NCBI GenBank assembly: GCA_944381185.1
Contig: CALWKE010000001.1
Span: 1 to 64,000 of the forward strand
Direction: 5' to 3'
DNA: 64,000 nt
DNA from: an uncultured Clostridia bacterium
GTDB lineage: Bacteria; Bacillota; Clostridia; Christensenellales; UBA1242
Notes under the pieces: model-generated
Database searches by the model: none
What the model saw: only the letters and a program-made list of their open reading frames with translations
What the model was told of the DNA's origin: nothing
In this document: positions 1 through 6,929 of the stretch, in pieces
Position numbering within the stretch: the first letter of the stretch is position 1
Layout: every line of letters begins with the position of its first letter
Translations under genes and position numbers: made by a program

Positions 1-27
1 AGTTGCTTACCCTTTTTGATTCACCAG
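1..27 (-). pseudogene. Decayed tRNA-Thr copy, 5' part, cut by window edge
   Basis: Read on the minus strand these bases match the 5' third of the intact tRNA-Thr at 120-194: acceptor CTGGTG is kept but the D arm is broken. It shares AAAAGGGTA and GCAACT with the next decayed copy rather than with the intact gene, so it probably derives from that copy. The remainder lies outside the window. Confidence 0.6.
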
Positions 28-36
28 TTTTTGTTG

Positions 37-111
37 TGGAGCTGGTGGTCGGAATTGAGTGGGCAACCGTCTGTTTATAAGTCAGTTGCTCTACCCTTTT
101 CGTTACACCAG
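37..111 (-). pseudogene. Decayed tandem copy of tRNA-Thr
   Basis: This is a full-length copy of the neighbouring tRNA-Thr with the same 3' end (CACCAGC, T, CCA) and the same T-rich spacer. The D stem no longer pairs. The anticodon stem has lost its outer and inner pairs. The T loop has changed from TTCGATT to CTCAATT. The anticodon triplet now reads TAT instead of TGT. It starts about 82 bases from the intact gene, and the partial copy to its left is about 84 bases further on, which indicates tandem duplication followed by decay. It is unlikely to make a working tRNA. Confidence 0.75.
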
Positions 112-119
112 TTTTTTTG

Positions 120-194
120 TGGAGCTGGTGGTCGGAATCGAACCAACAACCGTCTGATTACAAGTCAGATGCTCTACCATTGAGCCACACCAGC
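120..194 (-). tRNA. tRNA-Thr (TGT)
   Basis: The reverse complement folds as a cloverleaf: acceptor GCTGGTG/CACCAGC, D stem GCTC/GAGC, anticodon stem TCTGA/TCAGA with loop CTTGTAA (anticodon TGT), T stem GTTGG/CCGAC with loop TTCGATT, discriminator T and encoded CCA. It is the last intact gene of a minus-strand tRNA operon, followed by two decayed copies of itself. Confidence 0.95.
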
Positions 195-222
195 ATTGAA
201 AATTCTAGATTTTCTAGAATTT

Positions 223-298
223 TGGTGCCGCGGGGCGGAATCGAACCACCGACACAGGGATTTTCAGTCCCTTGCTCTACCGACTGAGCTACCGAGGC
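223..298 (-). tRNA. tRNA-Phe (GAA)
   Basis: Cloverleaf with anticodon stem GGGA/TCCC, loop CTGAAAA (anticodon GAA), T loop TTCGATT and encoded CCA. The acceptor arms GCCTCGG and CCGCGGC pair except for a U4-C69 mismatch, which is unusual in an intact tRNA. All other arms are good, so I still call it functional. Confidence 0.92.
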
Positions 299-340
299 AT
301 AAATAATGCTTGTTTTTATGAAACAAGCAAAACATTGATT

Positions 341-417
341 TGGCGACCCGAAACGGGCTCGAACCGTCGACCTCCAGCGTGACAGGCTGGCGCTCTAACC
401 AACTGAGCTACCGGGCC
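341..417 (-). tRNA. tRNA-Asp (GTC)
   Basis: Acceptor GGCCCGG/TCGGGTC with two G-U pairs, anticodon stem CCAGC/GCTGG, loop CTGTCAC (anticodon GTC), discriminator G and encoded CCA. Third gene of the tRNA operon. Confidence 0.95.
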
Positions 418-438
418 AAACTATGGTTAAATTATTTA

Positions 439-515
439 TGGTGGGCCTTCACGGACTTGAACCGCGGACAAACCGGTTATGAGCCGGTTGCTCTAACCAA
501 CTGAGCTAAAGGCCC
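439..515 (-). tRNA. tRNA with CAT anticodon (Met or Ile2)
   Basis: Acceptor GGGCCTT, anticodon stem ACCGG/CCGGT with loop CTCATAA (anticodon CAT), encoded CCA. The acceptor is fully paired and the anticodon stem lacks the three G-C pairs of initiators, so it is not tRNA-fMet. It is either elongator Met or the Ile2 tRNA whose C34 is changed to lysidine; I cannot decide from sequence. Confidence 0.9.
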
Positions 516-545
516 ATCATTAGTAGTTAGACAACAAAGATAAAG

Positions 546-622
546 TGGTCGGGGTGGCGAGACTCGAACTCACGACCCCACGGACCCAAACCGCGTGCGC
601 TACCAAACTGCGCTACACCCCG
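546..622 (-). tRNA. tRNA-Pro (TGG)
   Basis: Acceptor CGGGGTG/CACCCCG, anticodon loop TTTGGGT (anticodon TGG), T loop TTCGAGT, encoded CCA. It is the first gene of the operon, about 30 bases downstream of a near-consensus promoter. Confidence 0.95.
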
Positions 623-651
623 AGATTTCCGTGTTGCAAACTAACGAGATA

Positions 652-680
652 ATTTTACACTATAAAAAAATAATTGTCAA
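652..680 (-). promoter_or_regulatory. Promoter of the tRNA operon
   Basis: On the minus strand a perfect -35 TTGACA (675-680) and -10 TAAAAT (652-657) are separated by 17 bases. It faces the tRNA genes Pro-Met-Asp-Phe-Thr. Confidence 0.85.
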
Positions 681-706
681 CAAAAAATAAAAAATTTTAT
701 ATATAA

Positions 707-744
707 TTTGTTAAAGTGCAAGGTTTTCCCTGCACCTTAACAAA
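707..744 (-). terminator. Long hairpin after the ABC-F gene
   Basis: An inverted repeat of about 16 pairs (TTTGTTAAAGTGCA... with its complement, loop about 5 bases) lies just after the ABC-F stop codon. The T-rich stretch follows only after a gap, so it may terminate weakly or insulate the tRNA promoter from read-through. Confidence 0.6.
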
Positions 745-751
745 AAAATAA

Positions 752-2323
752 CTAATCAAGCCCAAGATAATTGTTATAAGTTGTCTGTTTGTCATAAGTT
801 TTTGTTTTGTCTATCGCAATAATTCTATTTGCAACTGTTTGCAAAAGTTCATGGTCTTGACTTGTGAAAAGTATTGGGGACTTATAATTAATCATACCTT
901 TATTAAGAGATGTTATACTTTCAAGGTCAAGGTGGTTTGTTGGTTCATCAAAAATAAGAACATTTGCACCAGAGAGCATTGCACGAGCAAGCATACATCT
1001 AACCCTTTCACCACCTGAAATGCAATTTGCTTTCTTTTGTGCTTCCTCACCCGAAAATAGCATTCTTCCAAGCCAACTTCTTAAAAAGGTTTGGTCTTTT
1101 TCATCTGAATATTGCGCAAGCCAATCAACAAGCGAAAGTCCACAATCTTTAAAATAAGCGTCATTGTTTTCAGGAGTATAGCAAGGTTTAACAGTTGTGC
1201 CCCAATCAAAAGTTCCAGCATCGGCAGAATCTTCACCCATCAAAATCTTAAATAATGTTGTTATAACATTTGCATTTTCACACATAAAGGCTATTTTGTC
1301 ACCTTTATTTACTGTAAATGAAATATTTTCAAACAAACCATTTTTTGTTAAGCCATTAACTCGAAGAATTTCATTTCCAACTTCCCTTGCTGGTTTAAAA
1401 TCAACATAAGGATATTTTCGAAGTGAAGGCTTAATGTCAACAAATTGAAGTTTTTCAAGTTCTTTTTTTCTGCTTGTTGCCTGTTTGCTCTTTGAAGCAT
1501 TAGCAGCAAACCTTGAAATAAATTCTTGAAGTTCCTTTGCTCTTTGTTCAGCTTTTTTATTTTGTTCTTTTGCTTGACGAAGCAAAAGTTGGCTGGTTTC
1601 ATACCAAAAATCATAGTTTCCAACAAACATTTCAATTTTGCCATAGTCGATGTCACAGATATGTGTGCATATTCTATTCAAAAAATAACGATTATGTGAA
1701 ACAACAATAACCAAATTTTCAAAATCAATCAAAAAGTTTTCAAGCCAGTTAACAGTTTTTGCATCAAGGTTATTTGTAGGTTCGTCCAAAATCAAAATAT
1801 CAGGGTTTTTAAAGAGTGCTTTTGCAAGCAAAACCTTAACTTTAAGTTTTGGTTCAAGGTCTTTCATTAAAACATCAAAAAATTCTTCGTTGATGCCTAG
1901 TTCACTCAAAAGATTTTGTGCTTCACTTTCTGCTTCCCAACCACCAATTTCCATAAATTCATTTTCAAGTTCACCAGCACGAATGCCATCTGCATCTGTA
2001 AAATCAGCTTTTGAATAAAGTTCATCTTTTTCACGCATGATTTCCATAAGCCTTTCATAGCCGTGCATAACAGTTGAAAGAACGGTGTAATCGTCCCACG
2101 CTTTTTGGTCTTGTTGCAAAACGCTCAATCTTTTTCCCTTATCAATAACAATATCACCTGAACTTGGCTCAATCTGCTTTGTGATAAGTTTCAAAAATGT
2201 AGACTTGCCTGCACCATTCGCACCAATAATACCATAGCAATTTCCATCTTCAAACTTTAAATTAACATCTTCAAACAAAACTCTTCCGCCAAATTGAAGT
2301 CTTACATTATTAACACTAATCAT
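752..2323 (-). CDS. ABC-F family ATPase (YbiT/YkpA-like) with one eroded ATP site
   Basis: Soluble ABC-F protein of 523 residues with two nucleotide-binding domains joined by a charged linker (about 240-300). ABC-F proteins act at the ribosome or on translation; this subfamily (YbiT/YkpA-like) has no firm role that I know. NBD1 has an intact Walker A GANGAGKST (34-42), Walker B LILDEP (177-182) and H-loop His210. NBD2 has the signature SGGE (435-438) and Walker B with DEPTNHLD. The other composite site is degraded: the NBD1 signature reads DLEPKLKVK (154-162), the NBD2 Walker A reads CENANVITT (347-355) without the GKS/T, and the NBD2 H-loop is Gln489. From memory, relatives already have weak motifs there but keep Lys and His. 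The ATG is preceded by ATGAGGAAATTTTT, a good ribosome site. Confidence 0.92.
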   Translation of the reverse strand: MISVNNVRLQFGGRVLFEDVNLKFEDGNCYGIIGANGAGKSTFLKLITKQIEPSSGDIVIDKGKRLSVLQQDQKAWDDYTVLSTVMHGYERLMEIMREKDELYSKADFTDADGIRAGELENEFMEIGGWEAESEAQNLLSELGINEEFFDVLMKDLEPKLKVKVLLAKALFKNPDILILDEPTNNLDAKTVNWLENFLIDFENLVIVVSHNRYFLNRICTHICDIDYGKIEMFVGNYDFWYETSQLLLRQAKEQNKKAEQRAKELQEFISRFAANASKSKQATSRKKELEKLQFVDIKPSLRKYPYVDFKPAREVGNEILRVNGLTKNGLFENISFTVNKGDKIAFMCENANVITTLFKILMGEDSADAGTFDWGTTVKPCYTPENNDAYFKDCGLSLVDWLAQYSDEKDQTFLRSWLGRMLFSGEEAQKKANCISGGERVRCMLARAMLSGANVLIFDEPTNHLDLESITSLNKGMINYKSPILFTSQDHELLQTVANRIIAIDKTKTYDKQTTYNNYLGLD

Positions 2324-2351
2324 AAAAATTTCCTCATAATAAACTAGACTA

Positions 2352-2381
2352 ATTATAGAGTATCAATCCAATTTTTGTCAA
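2352..2381 (-). promoter_or_regulatory. Promoter of the ABC-F gene
   Basis: Minus strand: -35 TTGACA (2376-2381), 18-base spacer, -10 TATAAT (2352-2357), about 30 bases before the ATG. Confidence 0.8.
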
Positions 2382-2450
2382 TTAATAAGTTCATTATACT
2401 TGTTATAAAATCCAAAAATATTGTAAATAATTAAATTTGAGGATATTTGT

Positions 2451-2969
2451 ATGGCAGAAAATAAAAATGTTAAACCAAAAAGCACAAAATATGTTGCACA
2501 TAAATGGTGGTTAGATGCTCTTTTGTTTATAGGTGGAACGCTCTTACTTGGTGGGCTTTCTGCTCTTCTTGGTGGTTCAATGTTTTCTTATAAAGACTAT
2601 GAAATGCCACCAGCGTCACCTCCAGAAATCTTGTTTCCAATAGTATGGTCAATAATTTATCTTGCAATTGGCGTTTCAACATTTTTGATGTGGCGTGACA
2701 AAGAAATCAAATCAAAAGACCGAAAATTAAATTTAATTTTATATTTTGTTCATATGTTCTTTAATGTTTTATGGACACTATTTTTCTTCCGTCTAGACAT
2801 GCCAATATTTGCAGTAATTTGGCTTCTTTTCATCGTTGCAACCGCCTGTGTGGTTATGTATAGATATTTTGTTTGCAACTTGCCAGCAGGCATAATTTTC
2901 ACTGTTTACACCCTTTGGCTAATTTATGCACTGTATTTAAATCTTGGCTTGGTTTTAATAAACTTCTAA
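2451..2969 (+). CDS. tspO: TspO/MBR family membrane protein
   Basis: A 172-residue protein with a basic N-terminus and five hydrophobic segments, the expected fold of the tryptophan-rich sensory protein/benzodiazepine-receptor family. The family binds porphyrins and sterol-like ligands in the membrane. The typical segments are visible: PPEILFPIVWSIIYLAIG in helix 2, the FNVLWTLFFF stretch in helix 3, and a final helix with LWLIYALYLNLGL. It starts at ATG with GAGG about 9 bases upstream. It is a single gene, divergent from the ABC-F gene and convergent with metG, with which it shares a two-way terminator. What it does here cannot be read from the sequence. Confidence 0.9.
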   Translation: MAENKNVKPKSTKYVAHKWWLDALLFIGGTLLLGGLSALLGGSMFSYKDYEMPPASPPEILFPIVWSIIYLAIGVSTFLMWRDKEIKSKDRKLNLILYFVHMFFNVLWTLFFFRLDMPIFAVIWLLFIVATACVVMYRYFVCNLPAGIIFTVYTLWLIYALYLNLGLVLINF

Positions 2970-2970
2970 A

Positions 2971-2994
2971 AAAACTCCACATATGTGGAGTTTT
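2971..2994. terminator. Bidirectional terminator between tspO and metG
   Basis: Perfect palindrome with stem ACTCCACAT/ATGTGGAGT flanked by A and T runs. It gives a hairpin plus U-tract on both strands, serving tspO on plus and metG on minus. Confidence 0.9.
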
Positions 2995-5076
2995 TTATTC
3001 TTCTTTTTCTGCAACCAACTGACTTGGATGCTTTTTAAAAAAGTCAAATCTTGCTTCAATAAATTTTGGTTTATGATGTTCTTTTGTTTCAAAAAAGTTA
3101 TAAATTGGTTCGTTAATTCTGTCCCAAGTAAAAATATCTTTGCTCACACCTAAATAATCTGCCAAATTATTAATTCCAGCTGGTGCAACCGAATGAAGCA
3201 TAACCATTGCAACTTTTGTGTAGTGAAGAGTGTTTATTATGCACTTTTTCTCTTTTTCTTTATCATTGGCATCAAAGTTTTTAACCCAATATTTATTGAT
3301 GTTTCTCATGAAACTATCAAGTTCATACATGCACATATGAAACTTGTTTTCCATCATACACTTTTCAAATTTAAGTGATGAAAGTTCACATTCAAGCAAA
3401 ACTTCTTCATCAATTTCACCATAAGGAATTTCACCATCAAAATCTTTTTGCCAAGTATAAAATAATGTTCGAAGAGTTCTATTATAAACATTCGTCAAAA
3501 GATTTCCATCTTTAACAACTGGGTCAACATCTTCTGGTTTTGCATCTGGATTATAAACTTTTGGATTAAATGAAGAAGAAGTGTTGCCAACATTAAGAGC
3601 CAAAAAGTGTGCACGAAGTTGCTCTTCTGTATAAAAATTTAAAAGTTCATCAGCCATTGGTGGCTTAATTTTACCCGAAGAACTTGCCTTGTTACCCATA
3701 AAGAGTGAATGTTTATTAACAATAAGTTGACTCATTTGAAGGTCACCGTCTGGCGCATCAACCACTGGTTTTCCACTTTGCGTTGCAAACCACATTGCAT
3801 GTTGTGCTGGACCATAAAAATAAATATTATCTTCGCCAAGCACTTGATAAACCTTTGCGTCTTTCTTGCACCACCAATTTTTCCATTCATCATCGCCTTT
3901 TCCAATACTTTTAAGATATGCCCTAGTAAATGAAATTGGTGCCCAAAGTGATTCTGGCCAACAATAGAATGTCAAACCAGTAAGTCCATCTTTTTCAGGA
4001 ACAGGAACACCCCAAGAAATATTTCCTGAAAGCCTGAATGGAACAAGTGTTTTTCCTGTTCTATACCTAATTGTTCCCGCTGAAATTGGCTCAACCTTGT
4101 CTTCTGGTGCAACTTCACTCTTTTCCCAAGCAGGTTGTGATTTACCTGACAAAATTTCACATGCTTTTTCACGATCTTCAAGAGTATCAAACACAATAAC
4201 GAAACTTGCCTTGCTCTTATCCTCAATTTGCTCAAACTTTGGAAGAAGATGTTTAATTTTATCAAATTCAGGCATATAATCTTTTTTGATATAAATTTCG
4301 GGTTTCTTTAAAAATTCTTTAATTTCTTTTGTAACAAATTCACGAGTTGGAGTCTGTTTTTCAAGAATATCAATCCATTCTTTTAAAAGTTCGGTATAAT
4401 TTTGAAGATTAAAATACCAATTTTCAATTTTGCGAAGTTCAGGCTTTGTTCCAGTGAGTGTTGAAACAGGGTCAATTAATTGTTCAGGCAAATACTGATG
4501 ACCAAGGTCACATTCATCTGCATATCCTTTTTCACTTTTACAGCCTTCAATTGGACATTTGCCAATAACCTGCCTTCCATTTAAAAAACACTTTGCTTTT
4601 GTGTCATAAAATTGATAGGTTGAAAGTTTTGAAAGTGTTCCATTTTCATAGAGTCGGTCAAAAATTTCATCACTCATTTTTTTATGCATATCGCAAGAAG
4701 AACCAATAGCCGACCCCTCAAACCAATTATGAGAAATTTCATATTTTTTAAGTGTTTCAATGTGTTTTTTGTTATATTCCGTCACCATGTCGGTAATTGT
4801 TCCGGTGTAACCCTCTTCAACTTTTTTTCTATAAGTTTCAAGTGATGGTGAACCATAACAATCAGTTCCTGAAACAAAAATAACATTGTCATTCCCAAGT
4901 TTATCACGCAAAAATCTTGCAAAAAAATCAGCATAAACAAACATACCGCAAACATGCCCATAGTGAAGTTCTTTGTTTCCATAAGGCATACCCGCAGTCA
5001 CTATTGCTCTTTTTGGATATTTTGGTCTGTTATCTTTCATTCTTTTTACAACTTCTTTCATTTTTTCTAAATCCAT
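2995..5076 (-). CDS. metG: Methionyl-tRNA synthetase
   Basis: Class I aminoacyl-tRNA synthetase that charges tRNA-Met, 693 residues. The N-terminal Rossmann domain starts at VTAGMPYGNKELHYGHVCG, the HIGH-type motif. A Cys-rich zinc knuckle follows (CPIEGC...ECDLGH). The KMSKS-type loop reads GNKASSSGK, a variant I recall from a clostridial MetRS subtype that also has the RTGKTLVPFRL segment seen here. An extra stretch of roughly 90 residues lies between the zinc region and the conserved NISWGVPVP. No C-terminal Trbp111-like domain is present. I start it at the ATG at 5076 because GGGGGA lies 4-9 bases before it; the in-frame ATG 51 bases upstream overlaps the leader terminator and has no ribosome site. 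Expression is probably set by the attenuator described separately. Confidence 0.9.
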   Translation of the reverse strand: MDLEKMKEVVKRMKDNRPKYPKRAIVTAGMPYGNKELHYGHVCGMFVYADFFARFLRDKLGNDNVIFVSGTDCYGSPSLETYRKKVEEGYTGTITDMVTEYNKKHIETLKKYEISHNWFEGSAIGSSCDMHKKMSDEIFDRLYENGTLSKLSTYQFYDTKAKCFLNGRQVIGKCPIEGCKSEKGYADECDLGHQYLPEQLIDPVSTLTGTKPELRKIENWYFNLQNYTELLKEWIDILEKQTPTREFVTKEIKEFLKKPEIYIKKDYMPEFDKIKHLLPKFEQIEDKSKASFVIVFDTLEDREKACEILSGKSQPAWEKSEVAPEDKVEPISAGTIRYRTGKTLVPFRLSGNISWGVPVPEKDGLTGLTFYCWPESLWAPISFTRAYLKSIGKGDDEWKNWWCKKDAKVYQVLGEDNIYFYGPAQHAMWFATQSGKPVVDAPDGDLQMSQLIVNKHSLFMGNKASSSGKIKPPMADELLNFYTEEQLRAHFLALNVGNTSSSFNPKVYNPDAKPEDVDPVVKDGNLLTNVYNRTLRTLFYTWQKDFDGEIPYGEIDEEVLLECELSSLKFEKCMMENKFHMCMYELDSFMRNINKYWVKNFDANDKEKEKKCIINTLHYTKVAMVMLHSVAPAGINNLADYLGVSKDIFTWDRINEPIYNFFETKEHHKPKFIEARFDFFKKHPSQLVAEKEE

Positions 5077-5094
5077 AATTTCCCCCAAATATAA

Positions 5095-5175
5095 AAAAGT
5101 CATCAAGCACTGTTGCTTGATGACCATATAGTTTCACAAGCAACAAAAAGCTTGTGTGCGAATTTCACACACATT
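5095..5175 (-). promoter_or_regulatory. Transcription attenuator in the metG leader
   Basis: Four overlapping pairings are possible in the minus-strand RNA. A: TGTGTGTG/CGCACACA (5153-5173, 8 pairs). B: CACAAGC/GCTTGTG (5135-5156, 7 pairs). C, an antiterminator: TGTTGCTTG (5137-5145) with CAAGCAACA (5111-5119), 9 pairs. D, a terminator: TCATCAAGCA/TGCTTGATGA (5100-5123, 10 pairs, loop ACAG) followed by CTTTTTT. A excludes B, B excludes C and C excludes D, the logic of trp-type attenuators. The T-box core GGTGGAACCACG is absent, and I see no SAM-box consensus. Confidence 0.7.
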
Positions 5176-5211
5176 CTAACATTGTTGTTGTGCTTTAACT
5201 AATTTAATCAT
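5176..5211 (-). CDS. Putative leaderless leader peptide of metG (11 codons)
   Basis: Reading frame MIKLVKAQQQC followed by TAG, between the metG promoter and the attenuator. Its ATG begins exactly 6 bases after the -10 hexamer TAATAT, so A of ATG is the predicted transcription start and no ribosome site is possible. The same geometry occurs at uvrB, with an identical six-base spacer AAAATT. The stop lies 2 bases before hairpin A, so a ribosome ending there would cover the 5' arm of A. The codons hold no Met beyond the start. Whether it is translated is inference. Confidence 0.45.
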   Translation of the reverse strand: MIKLVKAQQQC

Positions 5212-5217
5212 AATTTT

Positions 5218-5246
5218 ATATTACACTATCCTTCTATTTCTGTCAA
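5218..5246 (-). promoter_or_regulatory. Promoter of metG
   Basis: Minus strand: -35 TTGACA (5241-5246), 17-base spacer, -10 TAATAT (5218-5223). The predicted start is near 5211, leaving a leader of about 135 bases before the metG ATG. Confidence 0.85.
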
Positions 5247-5275
5247 ATATTTTAAAATATAAGAGCTCACATTTA

Positions 5276-6136
5276 TTATTGACCAAAACTATTTTTATTA
5301 TAATATTCCAAAATATCCTTTAAAGGAATCTCTTTCATTGGCGAACCGTCGCCATCATTTCTGTAAGCAACAAAATTTTTAACACCCATATTATCAATCA
5401 AAAACTCTGCAAAAGTTCTAAATGGGCTATCATTAATTTTTCTAATAGTTTCAAGTGAAATAAGCCTGCTAGGAATTCCATTTTCCATTTCATACGCAAA
5501 CCTATAAAAATTTCTAGCCACGCATTTTTCAATAGGAAGGTCAATATAAACCATAGTTATATCATAATCATGTTCACGAAGCAATTTAACAATTCTTGTG
5601 ATACTTTCTTTTTTCTCTGCAGTCTTTGGAATAACCAAATCAAAACCTTCACTTGCTGCAATTGCCATAACCTTTTTGGTTAACATACTTGCTTCTTCAT
5701 GAATATAATCCGTTCCCTTTCCTTCATCAAAATCATCACGAAGACCATAAATTGAATTGTATCCCTGTTTAATAAAATCAACGTCAACAATCATTGCATT
5801 AGAATTAGCACTTAAATTTTGACAATATGATGATTTACCAGACGCAATCTGCCCCAAAACAATGGTTGCCTTTCTCGTTTTATTAGCATCTTTAAATTCA
5901 TTTAAATAATCACTAATAATTTTAAGCCTAAACAACTGTCTTTCTTCGCTTTGGTCATCAATAGATTGCTTTTTAGCACGTTCCAAAACTTCTTTTTCTT
6001 GAAAAATTATAACTTGTTCTAATTGTTCTCTATCAAGATTTAATTTTTTAGACACTTCATCAAGCCCACGATTGAGCCAAATATCAATATCTCTTTCACT
6101 AAAGTTTTCAAAACTATGTAAATCAAAATAATTCAT
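5276..6136 (-). CDS. Zeta-toxin-like P-loop kinase
   Basis: 286 residues. An N-terminal region of about 90 residues is rich in charged helices. The kinase domain follows with Walker A GQIASGKSS, the acidic motif VDVDFIKQG, a conserved HEEAS stretch and an Arg-rich lid (ARNFYRF). This pattern fits the zeta toxin/PezT group, P-loop kinases that phosphorylate UDP-N-acetylglucosamine or related nucleotides. No epsilon-type antitoxin gene is adjacent on either side, so it may be a housekeeping or solitary member rather than half of a toxin-antitoxin pair. It ends immediately before the metG promoter region. The ATG has GGGG about 10 bases upstream. The substrate is unknown. Confidence 0.75.
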   Translation of the reverse strand: MNYFDLHSFENFSERDIDIWLNRGLDEVSKKLNLDREQLEQVIIFQEKEVLERAKKQSIDDQSEERQLFRLKIISDYLNEFKDANKTRKATIVLGQIASGKSSYCQNLSANSNAMIVDVDFIKQGYNSIYGLRDDFDEGKGTDYIHEEASMLTKKVMAIAASEGFDLVIPKTAEKKESITRIVKLLREHDYDITMVYIDLPIEKCVARNFYRFAYEMENGIPSRLISLETIRKINDSPFRTFAEFLIDNMGVKNFVAYRNDGDGSPMKEIPLKDILEYYNKNSFGQ

Positions 6137-6216
6137 AGAATTTTATCCCCAAGTTTTCTCTAGTTGATATTTTAACATAAAATATAAAAATTTCAATACA
6201 TATTAAAAATTTCTAT

Positions 6217-6241
6217 AAAAAAATCTGCAAGTTTCAGATTT
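6217..6241 (-). terminator. Terminator after the nitroreductase gene
   Basis: Minus strand hairpin AAATCTG/CAGATTT with a 7-base loop followed by TTTT, overlapping the stop codon of the upstream gene. Confidence 0.6.
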
Positions 6242-6911
6242 AAAATTTAACTGAATAATTATCTTTGCCTGCACCAACTTCAAAATGATATTTCACAATT
6301 CCAAGGTCAACTTTTGAATAAAAACCTTTTTTAGCCTTAATTGAAACATCTTTCCCGTCATAACCAATAACAAATTTTTGTTGATTCATGGCTGTTGGGG
6401 CTAAAAGTGCAAGTTCATATCCTTTTTTAAACCATGCAGGAGCTGTTTCAAGTGATGCCTTAAGCAGTTTTTCATCAGACTTATTTTTATGCTGATAACC
6501 TTGGTTTTCACCATAACCAATTGCAATAATAAGCCTTAATTTTTCATTCTCTTTAATTTTAACTTTCGTCTTTCGCTTACTATATGAAAGTCCAAGCCAA
6601 CAAGAATTTAGCCCTAAACTTTGAGCCAAAATAACTAACTTTTCGCCAAAGTAGCCGAGTTTTTCATCAAGTTTATCACCCTTTGGTCCAATGAGAGCAA
6701 TATAGTTTTTTACATTAGTAAACTTTCCATAATGAGCAAAAAAACAATCAAATGTTTCAGGGTCGCCAGTCACAAGTTGAATATTTAAATCGCCTTCACG
6801 ATTGCATTTATCAATTTCATCTTTCAATTTTATAATGATATCTTCTTCAATATCTTTATCTAAATATTGCCTAACAGAATGACGATTTTTTATTGCTTCA
6901 ACTATATCCAT
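6240..6911 (-). CDS. Nitroreductase-family flavoprotein
   Basis: 223 residues. The start MDIVEAIKNRHSVRQYLDKDI is the classic N-terminus of nitroreductase-fold proteins, where the RHSVR Arg contacts FMN phosphate. The later segments YFGEKLVILAQSLGLNSCWLG and IIAIGYGENQG, with an APTAMNQQ motif near the end, match the clostridial putative TM nitroreductase subgroup. Such enzymes use NAD(P)H to reduce nitro compounds or quinones; the physiological substrate cannot be told. It lies 18 bases downstream of the Nnr gene in the same direction, with GGAGG 7 bases before ATG, so the two are probably co-transcribed. Nnr repairs hydrated NAD(P)H, a plausible link to an NAD(P)H-dependent flavoenzyme. Confidence 0.85.
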   Translation of the reverse strand: MDIVEAIKNRHSVRQYLDKDIEEDIIIKLKDEIDKCNREGDLNIQLVTGDPETFDCFFAHYGKFTNVKNYIALIGPKGDKLDEKLGYFGEKLVILAQSLGLNSCWLGLSYSKRKTKVKIKENEKLRLIIAIGYGENQGYQHKNKSDEKLLKASLETAPAWFKKGYELALLAPTAMNQQKFVIGYDGKDVSIKAKKGFYSKVDLGIVKYHFEVGAGKDNYSVKF

Positions 6912-6929
6912 AAATACCTCCGTAAATTA

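Noticed and set aside
5077-5127. Longer N-terminus for metG starting at 5127
   Set aside because: The added codons run through the terminator stem and have no ribosome site; the ATG at 5076 has GGGGGA and fits the family start.
5095-5217. T-box or SAM riboswitch in the metG leader
   Set aside because: Core T-box sequence GGTGGAACCACG and SAM-box consensus are absent; the leader is too short for either.
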